Positions 43,245 through 52,006 of a stretch of 64,000 nucleotides of DNA are shown here, piece by piece. The DNA is taken from the NCBI RefSeq assembly GCF_000423365.1, contig NZ_AUHV01000002.1, positions 1-64,000 of the forward strand, read 5' to 3'. Within the stretch, counting starts at the first letter, position 1; the number at the start of each line of letters is the position of its first letter. Position numbers and translations under genes: made by a program. Origin of the DNA: Maritalea myrionectae DSM 19524 (GTDB lineage: Bacteria > Pseudomonadota > Alphaproteobacteria > Rhizobiales > Devosiaceae). The notes beneath the pieces were generated by a model. That model made no database searches. It had not been told where the DNA came from and saw only the letters and a program-made list of their open reading frames with translations.

Positions 43245-44110
43245 GCTGACATCCTCGGGAACAAGCCGTTTGGACGTACAGCGAGCACGACCAAGAACGC
43301 GATGTGCCCAGCTAATATCTGCCAACCAGGGTCAATCTTCGCCCCGATGGTTTGCGCCACGCCCAGGATGACACCACCAGCCAGTGTTCCCCAAATATTA
43401 CCAAGCCCGCCAATGATAACCGCTTCAAATCCGAAAATGAGTCGGCCACCGCCAACAGATGGATCAAAACTTGTCCGGATGCCGAGCAGTACACCGGCCA
43501 CTGCGGTAACCGCCAAAGCAAGGGCCATGGCGATGCCAAAAATGTGGCGTTTGTCCAGCCCCATGAGTTGGGCGATTTCCTGATTGTCGGAAACTGCACG
43601 CAAAGCTCGGCCCAAGGCTGTCTTGTAAAACATGTACTGCAGTGACGCGATGACCGCGACTGCAATCGCAAAGGTAAGCAATGGCAGCATACCGACAGCA
43701 AGTGATCCGACTTTAATGCTGGCTATTTCAAGATCGCCTGCACTGAGTTTTTGCGGATCAGCGGTATAGACCTGCAAAAGCGTGTTCTGAATAATGACGC
43801 TTAGGCCAAATGTTATGAGAAGTGGCGGCAGAATATCTGTGCCCAATGTTTTATTTAGAAGACCTCGTTGCAGGCCATAACCTATCGCAGCCATAATGGG
43901 CACCACAAGTACAAGCGCAACTAGTGGGTGAATTCCCAAACTGGTGGTGATTGTCAGACATACATATGCAGAAAAAACGATCAAATCCCCATGCGCTATG
44001 TTCACCAGACGCATTACGCCGAAAATTAATGAAAGACCTGCCGCAAACAGCGCGTAGAGCCCGCCGAGTAATGTGCCTTGAATAATTGCGTTGACCCAAT
44101 CCATCATCAC
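43241..44110 (-). CDS. livH: Branched-chain-type ABC transporter permease LivH
   Basis: 289 aa with eight hydrophobic helices; LivH motifs GGLYALFAAGLSLIFGVMRL and VNIAHGDLIVF near 35, and FEAVIIGGLGNIWGTLAGGV near 225. It overlaps livF and livM at its two ends. The first two Met codons at 44110/44107 are equivalent starts. Confidence 0.92.
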   Translation of the reverse strand: MMMDWVNAIIQGTLLGGLYALFAAGLSLIFGVMRLVNIAHGDLIVFSAYVCLTITTSLGIHPLVALVLVVPIMAAIGYGLQRGLLNKTLGTDILPPLLITFGLSVIIQNTLLQVYTADPQKLSAGDLEIASIKVGSLAVGMLPLLTFAIAVAVIASLQYMFYKTALGRALRAVSDNQEIAQLMGLDKRHIFGIAMALALAVTAVAGVLLGIRTSFDPSVGGGRLIFGFEAVIIGGLGNIWGTLAGGVILGVAQTIGAKIDPGWQILAGHIAFLVVLAVRPNGLFPRMSA

Positions 44111-44811
44111 ACTCCAAAATATGCTTGCGAGATCGCTTCTCGCGTAATTGTGTCTGAATTCCCTTCAAGGGCCACGCGCCCTTCCTGTAAGCAATAAACT
44201 CGGGAAGAAATCGAAAGCGCCTTGGATATATCCTGCTCCACGATGATTGCGCTCACCCCCTGCCCGATCACATCGGGAATCGCACTGTAGATTTCACCAA
44301 TGACAATCGGCGCGAGACCCAGGCTGATTTCGTCAAACATTATCAAGTCGGGGTTGGCCATAAGCGCACGCCCTATGGCCACCATTTGCTGTTGGCCGCC
44401 AGACAAAGCAGTAGAGGGAGAATTTCGCCGCTCAGCTAGAATAGGAAAAAGTGCATAAACTGATTCCAGATTCCATGGTCCGGGGCGTTGAAGTCGACCG
44501 CCTATGATCAGGTTTTCCTCAACCGACAGGGAAGGAAAAAGCTGGCGCCCCTCTGGAACTAGAGCCAAGCCAAGATGAGCAATCTCGTCAGCGCGCAGAC
44601 CGCTGATATCGGCATCTTTGAACTTGATCTGACCTGACCCGTTTGGCATCAGCCCTGAGATCGAACGAAGTAAGGTAGATTTCCCCGCACCGTTGGCGCC
44701 AATCACGGCAACGACTTCTCCCCGATCTATATGCATATCTACGCCATACAGTGCTTGGAAGTCGCCATAGTGTGCGTCTAAATTTGTTATGGTCACGAAT
44801 TCATCAGACAT
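44107..44811 (-). CDS. livF: Branched-chain-type ABC transporter ATPase LivF
   Basis: 234 aa from ATG 44811, overlapping the livG stop; a TTG 15 bp upstream is possible. Walker A GANGAGKST near 38, signature LSGGQQQM near 130, Walker B LIMFDEISLGLAP, which is the LivF variant, and IIVEQDIS for the switch region with Glu-Gln in place of the more common His. This last feature is common in LivF proteins. Confidence 0.92.
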   Translation of the reverse strand: MSDEFVTITNLDAHYGDFQALYGVDMHIDRGEVVAVIGANGAGKSTLLRSISGLMPNGSGQIKFKDADISGLRADEIAHLGLALVPEGRQLFPSLSVEENLIIGGRLQRPGPWNLESVYALFPILAERRNSPSTALSGGQQQMVAIGRALMANPDLIMFDEISLGLAPIVIGEIYSAIPDVIGQGVSAIIVEQDISKALSISSRVYCLQEGRVALEGNSDTITREAISQAYFGV

Positions 44812-45532
44812 CAGCGTCAATCCCAAGGTAGATTTCGCGAACCTGATCGCTGTTCATTGTTTGCTGCGGATTCCCGTTTGCCACAATTCTCCCGAAGTCG
44901 ATTACAATAAGCCTATCAACAACAGCCAAGAGTGCATGCACGACGTGTTCGATCCAGATGATTGTCACGCCCTCCGCGTGAATCGCCTTAATCGTATCAA
45001 CCAGCGAAACACATTCGCTCTCGGTCAAACCGCCAGCAATCTCGTCCAAAAGCAATAACTTTGGTTTGGTACATAGTGCTCGGGTCAGTTCCAGCCGTTT
45101 GCGATCCAACAGGGTAAGTTGACCAGCTACGATGTTTGCCTTCGCCAATAATTCGGTCTGTTCCAAGACTTTAATGCAAAAGTCATAGGCTGCTTGTCCA
45201 CGCAGATTTGCAGCCTGGGTCGCAGCAACCAGTGCGTTCTCAAAAACAGTCATGCCGGAGAACGGTTGAGGCACTTGAAAACTTCTCGCTATCCCCTTCT
45301 TGCAACGGAGTGCAGCAGATTGTTTTGTGATGCTTTCACCGCAATAGGTGATCGTGCCGCTTGTTGGTGCGAGCGTGCCGGTGATCAGATTAAAAAGCGA
45401 AGTTTTGCCGGCACCATTCGGTCCAATAATCCCAAGAGCTTCGCCTTGTGTGACACCAAAATTCTGCTCGTCCGCAACAGTTACCGCGCCAAATGATTTT
45501 GAGAGATCACTGACTGACAATATATAATTCAT
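44804..45532 (-). CDS. livG: Branched-chain-type ABC transporter ATPase LivG
   Basis: 242 aa. Walker A GPNGAGKTS near 36, signature region LLDRKRLELTRALCTKPKLL (the LivG LSxGxxR-like motif is degenerate here: QLTLLDRKRLE), Walker B LLLDEIAGGLTESE, His in IWIEHVVHAL. It overlaps livF at the end. The weak signature sequence is worth noting against the normal LSYGxQR of LivG. Confidence 0.9.
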   Translation of the reverse strand: MNYILSVSDLSKSFGAVTVADEQNFGVTQGEALGIIGPNGAGKTSLFNLITGTLAPTSGTITYCGESITKQSAALRCKKGIARSFQVPQPFSGMTVFENALVAATQAANLRGQAAYDFCIKVLEQTELLAKANIVAGQLTLLDRKRLELTRALCTKPKLLLLDEIAGGLTESECVSLVDTIKAIHAEGVTIIWIEHVVHALLAVVDRLIVIDFGRIVANGNPQQTMNSDQVREIYLGIDADV

Positions 45533-45551
45533 TGCAGCTTTCCGTTTTGAC

Positions 45552-45576
45552 GGACAGGCGCAATGAGCGCCCGTCC
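45552..45576 (-). promoter_or_regulatory. Intercistronic stem-loop between binding-protein gene and livG
   Basis: GGACAGGCGC (45552-45561) pairs with GCGCCCGTCC (45567-45576) over loop AATGA, ten pairs with one G-U in the minus-strand RNA. It fills most of the 50-bp gap. Confidence 0.6.
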
Positions 45577-45582
45577 CGCTTG

Positions 45583-46857
45583 TTAGCCAAGCAATTTGAG
45601 TTCAGATGTTGTTGCAATTTCTGGCGCGGGCCCATTCGCAACAATTTCCAATTCCATGCGATCATTGGCCTTTTGCCATTGCCCTCCAACCAGCGGTGTT
45701 TTGGTCACATTGTTGATCGGACCTCTTGCCCAGTTGATGGGACCAACAATTGTGTCTGTGTCAGTTGAAGCAATTGCGGCAATAATTGATTCCGGATCTT
45801 CAAGATCCTCCGCACGCGCCACCACGTCAGCAACCACTTCAAATAGAGCATGCTTAAACCCTATAGGTTGGGTCCACGGTCGGCCAGTTGCACTTGTATA
45901 GCCATCAGCCAACTCTTTGGATGACTGCCCGGTGATTGATGAGGAAAACGGATGGTTCGGTGACCACCAAACTTCAGATGTCAAACCGTTTCCGCGCTCA
46001 CCTAAGCTCTCTATTACTGAAGGGAACAACAATGCCTTGCCGATTGTGACAATCTTTGGGTTAAAGTTCTGCTGTGCAGCTTGCGCCCAGAACGTCGCAA
46101 AGTCTGGCGGGATCATGTTGCCGGTAACGATCTCAACGCGGTTCTCTTTGAAGGCCGCAATTTGATTTGAAAAATCGTCGGAAAGCGGCTGATACCGGCC
46201 CGGGTCCGTTAGATAATACCCAGCTTCGGCCAGAGGTGTTGGCAAACCAACTTCTTTATCGCCCCACGCATTGCCATCCGCATCATTGGGAAACAATCCG
46301 CCTACAGATTTGAGAACGCCCGAACCATCCCACATGTCAAGAAATGAAGCGATGATGTCTTCCAGCCCCCAGAAAAAGTGATAGGTGGAATTGAAGCCTT
46401 TCCCCGGCACGCCGCCGCGCCCAAAGAAAAAGGGCTGCCATGGGCAATCAGTTGTGATGCATGGAACATCATTAATCTCGGCTTGGTCCGCCACAGGGTT
46501 CACGGTATCTGGTGTCGATGCCGCAACAATAATGTCAACTTCATCACCTAGCAGCAAATCCGACGCAACTTCTGCGGCTCGGTTCGGGTTCGACTGACTA
46601 TCTTTCGAAATAATCTCGATATCCCAAATCTTTCCGTTGTTTTGAATTCCGGCTGAAAAGATTTGCTGAATGCCTTCAAGCACAAAATCATCTGCTTCTG
46701 CGAAACCAGCCAATTGGCCGGTTTTGGGGCTGACATGTCCAATCTTAATTGTTGGATTTGCAGCATATGCTCGCGTAATGTTCAGGATAGCGGGCGCGGC
46801 CAGGGTCGCTGCCGCGCCCTTTATAAATTTACGCCGTGATCTGTTTGTATTGCACAT
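45583..46857 (-). CDS. Liv-type ABC transporter binding protein, Tat-exported
   Basis: 424 aa from ATG 46857 (GAGGAG 7 bp before); the frame upstream to 46896 is not needed. Twin-arginine signal SRRKFIKGAAATLAAPAIL. The mature part is a type I Leu/Ile/Val-binding fold: IKIGHVSPKTGQLAGFAEAD, SQSNPNRAAEVASDLLLGDE and VDIIVAASTPDTVNPVADQA. Its ligand is probably the organic acid or amide degraded by the enzymes upstream in the operon, not Leu/Ile/Val. Confidence 0.88.
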   Translation of the reverse strand: MCNTNRSRRKFIKGAAATLAAPAILNITRAYAANPTIKIGHVSPKTGQLAGFAEADDFVLEGIQQIFSAGIQNNGKIWDIEIISKDSQSNPNRAAEVASDLLLGDEVDIIVAASTPDTVNPVADQAEINDVPCITTDCPWQPFFFGRGGVPGKGFNSTYHFFWGLEDIIASFLDMWDGSGVLKSVGGLFPNDADGNAWGDKEVGLPTPLAEAGYYLTDPGRYQPLSDDFSNQIAAFKENRVEIVTGNMIPPDFATFWAQAAQQNFNPKIVTIGKALLFPSVIESLGERGNGLTSEVWWSPNHPFSSSITGQSSKELADGYTSATGRPWTQPIGFKHALFEVVADVVARAEDLEDPESIIAAIASTDTDTIVGPINWARGPINNVTKTPLVGGQWQKANDRMELEIVANGPAPEIATTSELKLLG

Positions 46858-46892
46858 AGTTTTCTCCTCCTCATGTGCCTGGGGCACTGCTC

Positions 46893-47825
46893 TCAAATGT
46901 CTTCGATAGTGTTCTGAGCCTTCAAATGTTTCACCAAGTGTTCGAGTAGCTTTTCAGGTTCGCCGTGTTCCCATGTTCTAAAACCCTCGCCAGTTTTCAT
47001 GCCTAGCTTGCCGGTCTCAACCAGAAATTGCAGATAGGGGGACGGATAGCCGCGTGCGTCTAGATCAGAAAGCACCGTCTTATGAATGTCCAGAGTAAGG
47101 TCGGTTCCAACAAGGTCAGCGTTTTCGAGCGGCCCCAACACGGCCAGCCGTCGGCCAAAACTTGCTTTCACCACAGTATCTACGGCTTCAGCACTGCAAA
47201 CTTCATTTTCGACCAAACTAATGGCTTCGCGCCATAATGCATGTTGCAAGCGGTTACCAACAAAACCCGGAATGTCTTTGTCCACCCGAACAGGTTTTTT
47301 ACCCATATCCTTGAGTAAGTCTGTGACCTGTGAGAGCGCAGTCTCATCGCTCCATTGTGTGCGAATGACCTCAACGAGCGGCATCAGATGTGGCGGGTTC
47401 CACCAATGCGTGCCGATTGCGCGTGATTTGATTGAAAGCTGCGACATGATCTTGGTGATGGGCAATACAGAAGTATTGGAAGCCAAGATGCAATCATCGC
47501 TAACAGCGGCCTCCACCTCAGCAAAAATTTGTCGTTTTATTTCCAGCTTTTCGGGGCCCGCTTCGATCACTAAGTCGGCTTCTTTTACAGCCGCACCAAT
47601 GTCTTGGTTTACGGCTATTTGGGCGATCGCAGACCTGATGTCTTCTTGACCCGTACCCATTGAAACCATACTGCCTTCAATTCTTGCGTGCAGCGTATCA
47701 AGCGCATCTTGAGATGGGTCCATCACTGTCACGTTAAGATTTGCCCGGGCAAATGAGAGCGCAATCCCATGCCCCATCAGTCCAGCGCCAATAATCGCTA
47801 TATTTTGAATATGCTTGGACATCAT
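46893..47825 (-). CDS. 3-hydroxyacyl-CoA-dehydrogenase-like NAD enzyme (carnitine-dehydrogenase type)
   Basis: 310 aa. N-terminal Rossmann fold IAIIGAGLMGHGIALSFARA with NAD specificity (VMDPSQ), catalytic region GTHWWNPPHLMPLVEVIRTQ (His-Trp-Trp-Asn form seen in carnitine dehydrogenase and gulonate dehydrogenase relatives), then the helical C-terminal domain (GFVGNRLQHALWREAISLVE). It probably oxidises a free 3-hydroxy acid to the beta-keto acid used by the BKACE enzyme in this operon. Unlike many rhizobial L-carnitine dehydrogenases, it lacks a fused thioesterase domain. It shares one base with the SDR stop. Confidence 0.83.
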   Translation of the reverse strand: MMSKHIQNIAIIGAGLMGHGIALSFARANLNVTVMDPSQDALDTLHARIEGSMVSMGTGQEDIRSAIAQIAVNQDIGAAVKEADLVIEAGPEKLEIKRQIFAEVEAAVSDDCILASNTSVLPITKIMSQLSIKSRAIGTHWWNPPHLMPLVEVIRTQWSDETALSQVTDLLKDMGKKPVRVDKDIPGFVGNRLQHALWREAISLVENEVCSAEAVDTVVKASFGRRLAVLGPLENADLVGTDLTLDIHKTVLSDLDARGYPSPYLQFLVETGKLGMKTGEGFRTWEHGEPEKLLEHLVKHLKAQNTIEDI

Positions 47826-48619
47826 CAGCCTGCCGTGTATCCGCCGTCAGCATATAAAATGTGACCGGTATAAAATGCTGAAGCGTTCGAAGCCAAAAAC
47901 AACAATGGCCCGGCAAGGTCTTCAGGTTCACCCAAGCGGCCAAGTGGAACGCGGGCCAGAAAGCCATCGCGCACTTTCTTGGCTTTAGAAGTATCTTCAA
48001 ACATCCAAGACGTTAGGGGTGAGCGGAATACCGTGGGCGCAATCGCATTTACGGTTATTCCGGTTGGCCCGAGTTCACATCCGAGCGCCCTAACAAGTCC
48101 GTCGGTGGCAGACTTGGAGGCGCAATAGGCTGAATAACCTGCTGGATGCCCTAAGAGCCCGCGAGCAGAGGAGACCAGTACAATCTTACCGCTTCCCTGC
48201 GCCTTCATTGTTGGCACAACAGCGCGTGCCATCAACCATGACTGCCGCGCATTGGCATCCATTACCGCTTCGAATGTTTCAAGTTCCATTTCCTCTACCG
48301 GCGCGACTTTGTTCATGCCCGAGGCAACGACTAAGATGTCCAGTGTTTTGAAATTGTCTATCGCCGCCTCAACCATTTGGTTGCAGGCAGCTTCATCTGA
48401 AGGCCGCGCATTCACTTTAACAGTTGGCGCGCCAAGGTCTTCACACTCAGAAGCGATGGAGTCCAACGAGTCCTTGTTGCCTGCAGCAAGAACCAGATTG
48501 CATCCAGAAGCGGCCAAAATGCGGGCGGCAACCGCGCCAAACGCGCCCGATGCACCCGTGATGAGAGCCGTTTTTCCGGTGATATCAAACATTTGCAAGG
48601 GAGCCGACATAGAAGTCAT
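47825..48619 (-). CDS. Short-chain dehydrogenase/reductase
   Basis: 264 aa from ATG 48619, overlapping the cupin stop (ATGA); a longer frame to 48664 is inside the cupin gene. NAD(P) motif TGASGAFGAVAARI near 19, NAG-like motif VVASGMN (A-S-G instead of N-A-G), catalytic SSARG and YSAYCASK (Tyr and Lys near 164/168), ending with SAFYTGHILYADGGYTAG. Substrate unknown; in operon context it may reduce or oxidise a hydroxyl of the imported compound. Gluconate 5-dehydrogenase-like enzymes are the closest by motif. Confidence 0.85.
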   Translation of the reverse strand: MTSMSAPLQMFDITGKTALITGASGAFGAVAARILAASGCNLVLAAGNKDSLDSIASECEDLGAPTVKVNARPSDEAACNQMVEAAIDNFKTLDILVVASGMNKVAPVEEMELETFEAVMDANARQSWLMARAVVPTMKAQGSGKIVLVSSARGLLGHPAGYSAYCASKSATDGLVRALGCELGPTGITVNAIAPTVFRSPLTSWMFEDTSKAKKVRDGFLARVPLGRLGEPEDLAGPLLFLASNASAFYTGHILYADGGYTAG

Positions 48620-48966
48620 GATTTTGTCTCCACAGCATAAGGCATCGTCACAAGCAGGGTGCATGTGAGTTTCGAATTGTTGATAATAGTCCGCACTTCA
48701 TTGGGGGCGATGGTGCAGCTGTCATATTTGCGAAGAACGGTGGAAATGTCGTCAATCACGACCGTGATTTCCCCATCGAGCACGACATAGACCTTCTCAA
48801 AAGGTGTGGAATCCGGCCCCGCACCTCCTCCAGGGAGAAACTGGCTCAGTCCAATCCACTGGTTTTTCGGACCACCACTCTCAAAGCCTTGCAAACGAAG
48901 GCCAAAACAACCGTAGTGGTTAGGTGCCTCATATGGCGCGGCCTCATCAAATCGTTTTGCGTGCAT
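48616..48966 (-). CDS. Small cupin-domain protein
   Basis: 116 aa from ATG 48966 (GGGGAGGATT before it). A single cupin barrel: FLPGGGAGPDSTPFEKVYVV and LDGEITVVIDD for motif 1 (metal His replaced: G-P-D-S-T-P-F-E-K), then YDSCTIAPNEVRTIINNSK for motif 2. Most histidine metal ligands are missing, so it may bind a ligand without metal or act as an isomerase subunit. Between the cyclase and SDR genes; function unknown. Confidence 0.78.
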   Translation of the reverse strand: MHAKRFDEAAPYEAPNHYGCFGLRLQGFESGGPKNQWIGLSQFLPGGGAGPDSTPFEKVYVVLDGEITVVIDDISTVLRKYDSCTIAPNEVRTIINNSKLTCTLLVTMPYAVETKS

Positions 48967-48997
48967 CGTAATCCTCCCCGCTGAAACGCTCTGTTTT

Positions 48998-49834
48998 CTA
49001 GATGTTTTCGCCAGCTTCAATGCGATAGTTCTGCGACTTATCAATCATGGCAACGAGGCGGATAATGCACCCGTCCCCGCGGTCCCAGTTCCAGGGGAAA
49101 AAGGCAAAGGTGCATCTTTTGCCGGTAACTGCGTCGAGATCTCCACCGACATTTTCAATGCCCAAAATGCCATTGCTGAAAAGGATGTTGTGGCATGGCT
49201 CCCACTCAGGGAAATCGTCTTTCCAATCGCGGCCACCCGACCATTCTTTATATTCTTCAGCTAAATGCGGAAGTAGTGGACCATTGCGTTGTGGGCCAAT
49301 GGCAGTTGCTAGGGGATGGTCATTTGCTTGCGTGTCATGCCCAACAACCTTCACGCCTTTTTCAACCATCCATTCGGCGGCGGAAGGCACAAAGCCCGGA
49401 CAATAGGCAAAATAGTCTCCGTCCTCATAATCATGATGCCATCCTGTATTGATGATCAGAACATCGCCTTTGCGGATGGCGTGTCCGCACGCCTTTTCAA
49501 GGTCATCGCCTGTGATCGGCTCCCACTTTTTCTTTGGCAGCGAAACAACAATGCCCGTGCCAAAGAAATGTGGAAGCGGAACTTCATCAATAAACGGGGT
49601 GCCCTGCACCACATGGGCTGGTGCATCAATGTGGGTTGTGGCGTGCATCGTTGTTGTGATGCGTTGGCTCAAGACACCCGACTTCGCCATATAATGTATG
49701 CGTTCAATCTTAGTGTCCTGAAAATATGGCCAGTTGGGATTTTGAAACCCAAAGCGATGGCTCAGATTGTAAAATTCCAATCCCATATCGTTGTTTAAAT
49801 CCGCTTGAAATTCGATTCCCCGAATTTTCACCAT
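48998..49834 (-). CDS. Cyclase-family metal-dependent hydrolase (kynurenine-formamidase-like)
   Basis: 278 aa. The family metal motif H64-x3-H68-x-D70-x3-H74 is complete in HATTHIDAPAH. GDVLIINTGWHHDY and VVGHDTQANDHPL are other family segments. Such enzymes hydrolyse amides, lactones or imides (for example formylkynurenine, isatin). The start ATG 49834 has GAGGAGG 7 bp upstream. It is the first gene of the ten-gene operon and divergent from the IclR gene, which makes it the likely first catabolic step. Confidence 0.85.
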   Translation of the reverse strand: MVKIRGIEFQADLNNDMGLEFYNLSHRFGFQNPNWPYFQDTKIERIHYMAKSGVLSQRITTTMHATTHIDAPAHVVQGTPFIDEVPLPHFFGTGIVVSLPKKKWEPITGDDLEKACGHAIRKGDVLIINTGWHHDYEDGDYFAYCPGFVPSAAEWMVEKGVKVVGHDTQANDHPLATAIGPQRNGPLLPHLAEEYKEWSGGRDWKDDFPEWEPCHNILFSNGILGIENVGGDLDAVTGKRCTFAFFPWNWDRGDGCIIRLVAMIDKSQNYRIEAGENI

Positions 49835-49901
49835 TTGCCTACCTCCTCAAATCAATGTCCCGCAATATGATGCATTTGTACCGCTATGCAGTCAAGAAAA
49901 A

Positions 49902-49936
49902 AATCACAATGTGATTGATATGTACCACCATGTGGT
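49902..49936. promoter_or_regulatory. Paired palindromes in the divergent cyclase/IclR promoter region
   Basis: AATCACAATGTGATT (49902-49916) is a perfect 7+1+7 palindrome and ACCACCATGTGGT (49924-49936) a 5+3+5 palindrome. Their centres are 21 bp apart, two DNA turns, within the 142-bp gap. They share a (T/C)CAC-AATGTG(A/G)-like core, a credible IclR-type tetramer target. Confidence 0.5.
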
Positions 49937-49976
49937 GCAATATAGGGTAATGTTGAACAATGGAATGAGCAATTAA

Positions 49977-50732
49977 ATGATTGAGGAACCGGAAGTTTCA
50001 AGCAAAGGCGGCATCCAGGTGATCTCCCGTGCAGCCAAGATTATGCGGGTAATTGGGAATTCAAATGATGGGCTAAGTCTTGGGAAAATCGCAGATCAAG
50101 TGTCTTTGCCAAGGTCGACTGTTCAACGTATTACGAGCGCGCTTTTAAGCGAAGGCTTGCTCATAAATGACGCGCAAGGACGTGGGCTAAAGATCGGCCC
50201 GGGCATCACCGCGCTCGCTGGAGCTGCGCATTATGATGTTGTCGAGCATTGTCGTTTGCTTTTGACGGAACTCACACAAAAGACCGGTGAGACAACCGAT
50301 CTCTCTGCTTTTCGTGGTGTGGGAATGACGTTCTTGGACCAAGTTCCTGGCACACACCGACTGATAACTGTCTCGAAGGTTGGTGAGGTTTTCCCATTGA
50401 CGACGACGGCCAATGGGAAGTCGTGTTTAGCCAAGATGGAACGGGATAAAGCGATGGACTTGGCTGGACATGAGTGGGAACGAAACGGAATTTCTGGCGA
50501 TGCGGACCAGTTCAATTCAATGCTGGATGCAATCGCCGAGAGCGGAATCGCATTCGACATTGACGAACACACACCGGGAATCAGCGCGGCTGGTTTTTCA
50601 TTTCGCGATTGGTCAGGCGACCTCCATGCGATTTCTATGCCCGTTCCATCAAACAGGTTTGTGAAGCACAGGCGCGAAATCGAGAAAGCATTGAGGGAAA
50701 CATCAAAAAGCGTTCAACAGATGTTTAAGTGA
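49977..50732 (+). CDS. IclR-family transcriptional regulator of the cyclase-BKACE operon
   Basis: 251 aa. N-terminal winged helix-turn-helix at about 10-70 (GIQVISRAAKIMRVIGNSND, LGKIADQVSLPRSTVQRITS), C-terminal GAF-like effector domain (about 80-245; TGETTDLSAFRGVGMTFLDQ). It is divergent from the ten-gene operon, which it probably regulates through the palindromes between them. The effector would be the operon substrate. Confidence 0.88.
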   Translation: MIEEPEVSSKGGIQVISRAAKIMRVIGNSNDGLSLGKIADQVSLPRSTVQRITSALLSEGLLINDAQGRGLKIGPGITALAGAAHYDVVEHCRLLLTELTQKTGETTDLSAFRGVGMTFLDQVPGTHRLITVSKVGEVFPLTTTANGKSCLAKMERDKAMDLAGHEWERNGISGDADQFNSMLDAIAESGIAFDIDEHTPGISAAGFSFRDWSGDLHAISMPVPSNRFVKHRREIEKALRETSKSVQQMFK

Positions 50733-51144
50733 ATTCTAGAAGCAAATTTTGATGGTTCAATCGATACCGAAATCTAGCCAAGTGCCGAACTCGGAAATTC
50801 TTTGGTACTGGGCTTTAGACGCTTCCCGCCTGAAGCGGACATCCAGAATTTACCTGTTGGGCAAAAGCGAGAATGCTACCACTGATTTAGCCACGTGCTG
50901 GAGGGGCTAATACCGAAGTAATGCGAATCTTGCACATATACCGGTATTGCCCATACTCCATCCGTTGTTAAGTCCCCCAATAGAGGGCTGGAACATTAAA
51001 CTCGTCACCACTGTCTCTGGTGATTATGGCAAAATGCTCTGAATGTCGTTCTTCAAAATGAGGTAGTTGCGAGGATGAACGGGGCACTCGGCCCCTCACC
51101 CAGCGTAATAATTGACGCAAGCGGGTTCCTGCTACACCTGTGAA
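50733..51144. other. 412-bp intergenic region without a recognised gene
   Basis: Lies between the IclR gene and the end of the fucose-type operon. All frames contain stops and show no recognised domain. The sequence looks like ancient decayed coding DNA rather than a promoter, but nothing can be identified. Confidence 0.45.
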
Positions 51145-51993
51145 TCAGCTCTTGGCTGGCACACAGGTTTGCTTTTGAACACCCAGCCCTTCAATGCCCA
51201 GCTCCATTTTGTCGCCGGTCTTCAGATAGGTTTGTGGCGACATGCCCATGCCAACGCCTGGGGGTGTGCCTGTGGAAATAATATCGCCCGGCTGTAGGCT
51301 CATAAATTGCGACACGTAGGACACCAGTACGGCCACACCATAGACCATTGTTTTGGTGTTGCCGGTTTGTCGACGCTCGCCATTCACATCCAGATACATA
51401 TCCAGATTTTGCGGGTCTGAAACCTCATCGCGGGTCACAAGATAAGGGCCAATCGGGCCAAATGTATCAGCAGATTTGCCTTTTACCCATTGCCCTTGGC
51501 GTTCAATCTGAAACTCGCGCTCAGACAGATCATTGACCACGCAATAGCCTGCCACATAATTCATTGCGTCGGCCTCATCCACATATTTGGCACGTTTGCC
51601 GATCACGACGCCCAGCTCAACTTCCCAATCAGTTTTTTCTGATTTGTGGGGAATTTCTACCTCATCATTCGGGCCGCTAATGGCCGACGTGGCTTTAAAA
51701 AACATCACAGGTTCGGACGGCACGTCCATGCCAGATTCTGCAGCATGGTCAGCATAGTTGAGGCCGATGCAGATGAATTTGCCCACATTGCCCACGCACG
51801 CGCCTATGCGCTGGTTCGGGTCTAATTGCGGCAAATCCGCCAAGTCCAATTGAGAAAGCTCATTCAGCTTTTCATCAGAAAGTGCTTCGCCCGCCATATC
51901 ATCAATATGGGCCGACACATCATAAAATTCACCGTTCGGCCCCAAGATTGCAGGTTTTTCCTGACCCGGTTCGCCAATGCGCAAAAGCTTCAT
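51145..51993 (-). CDS. Fumarylacetoacetase-family hydrolase, probable 2,4-diketo-3-deoxy-L-fuconate hydrolase
   Basis: 282 aa from ATG 51993 (AAGAGGAATAACAAA upstream); the longer frame to 52227 lies inside the SDR gene. The family metal ligands occur in TDWEVELGVVIG (Glu-x-Glu) and VNDLSERE (Asp), and the C-terminal STGTPPGVGMGM is conserved. It should cleave a 2,4-diketo acid to pyruvate and lactate (or a hydroxy acid). Similar proteins are often labelled ureidoglycolate lyase. Next to a keto-deoxy-fuconate-type SDR the hydrolase role fits best. Confidence 0.82.
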   Translation of the reverse strand: MKLLRIGEPGQEKPAILGPNGEFYDVSAHIDDMAGEALSDEKLNELSQLDLADLPQLDPNQRIGACVGNVGKFICIGLNYADHAAESGMDVPSEPVMFFKATSAISGPNDEVEIPHKSEKTDWEVELGVVIGKRAKYVDEADAMNYVAGYCVVNDLSEREFQIERQGQWVKGKSADTFGPIGPYLVTRDEVSDPQNLDMYLDVNGERRQTGNTKTMVYGVAVLVSYVSQFMSLQPGDIISTGTPPGVGMGMSPQTYLKTGDKMELGIEGLGVQKQTCVPAKS

Positions 51994-52006
51994 TTTGTTA
52001 TTCCTC

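Noticed and set aside
46893-47825. Firm naming as L-carnitine dehydrogenase
   Set aside because: The motifs fit the wider group, but no thioesterase domain and no carnitine or betaine genes are present.
50733-51144. Possible insertion-sequence remnant
   Set aside because: No terminal repeats, no transposase-like translation in any frame that I could recognise.
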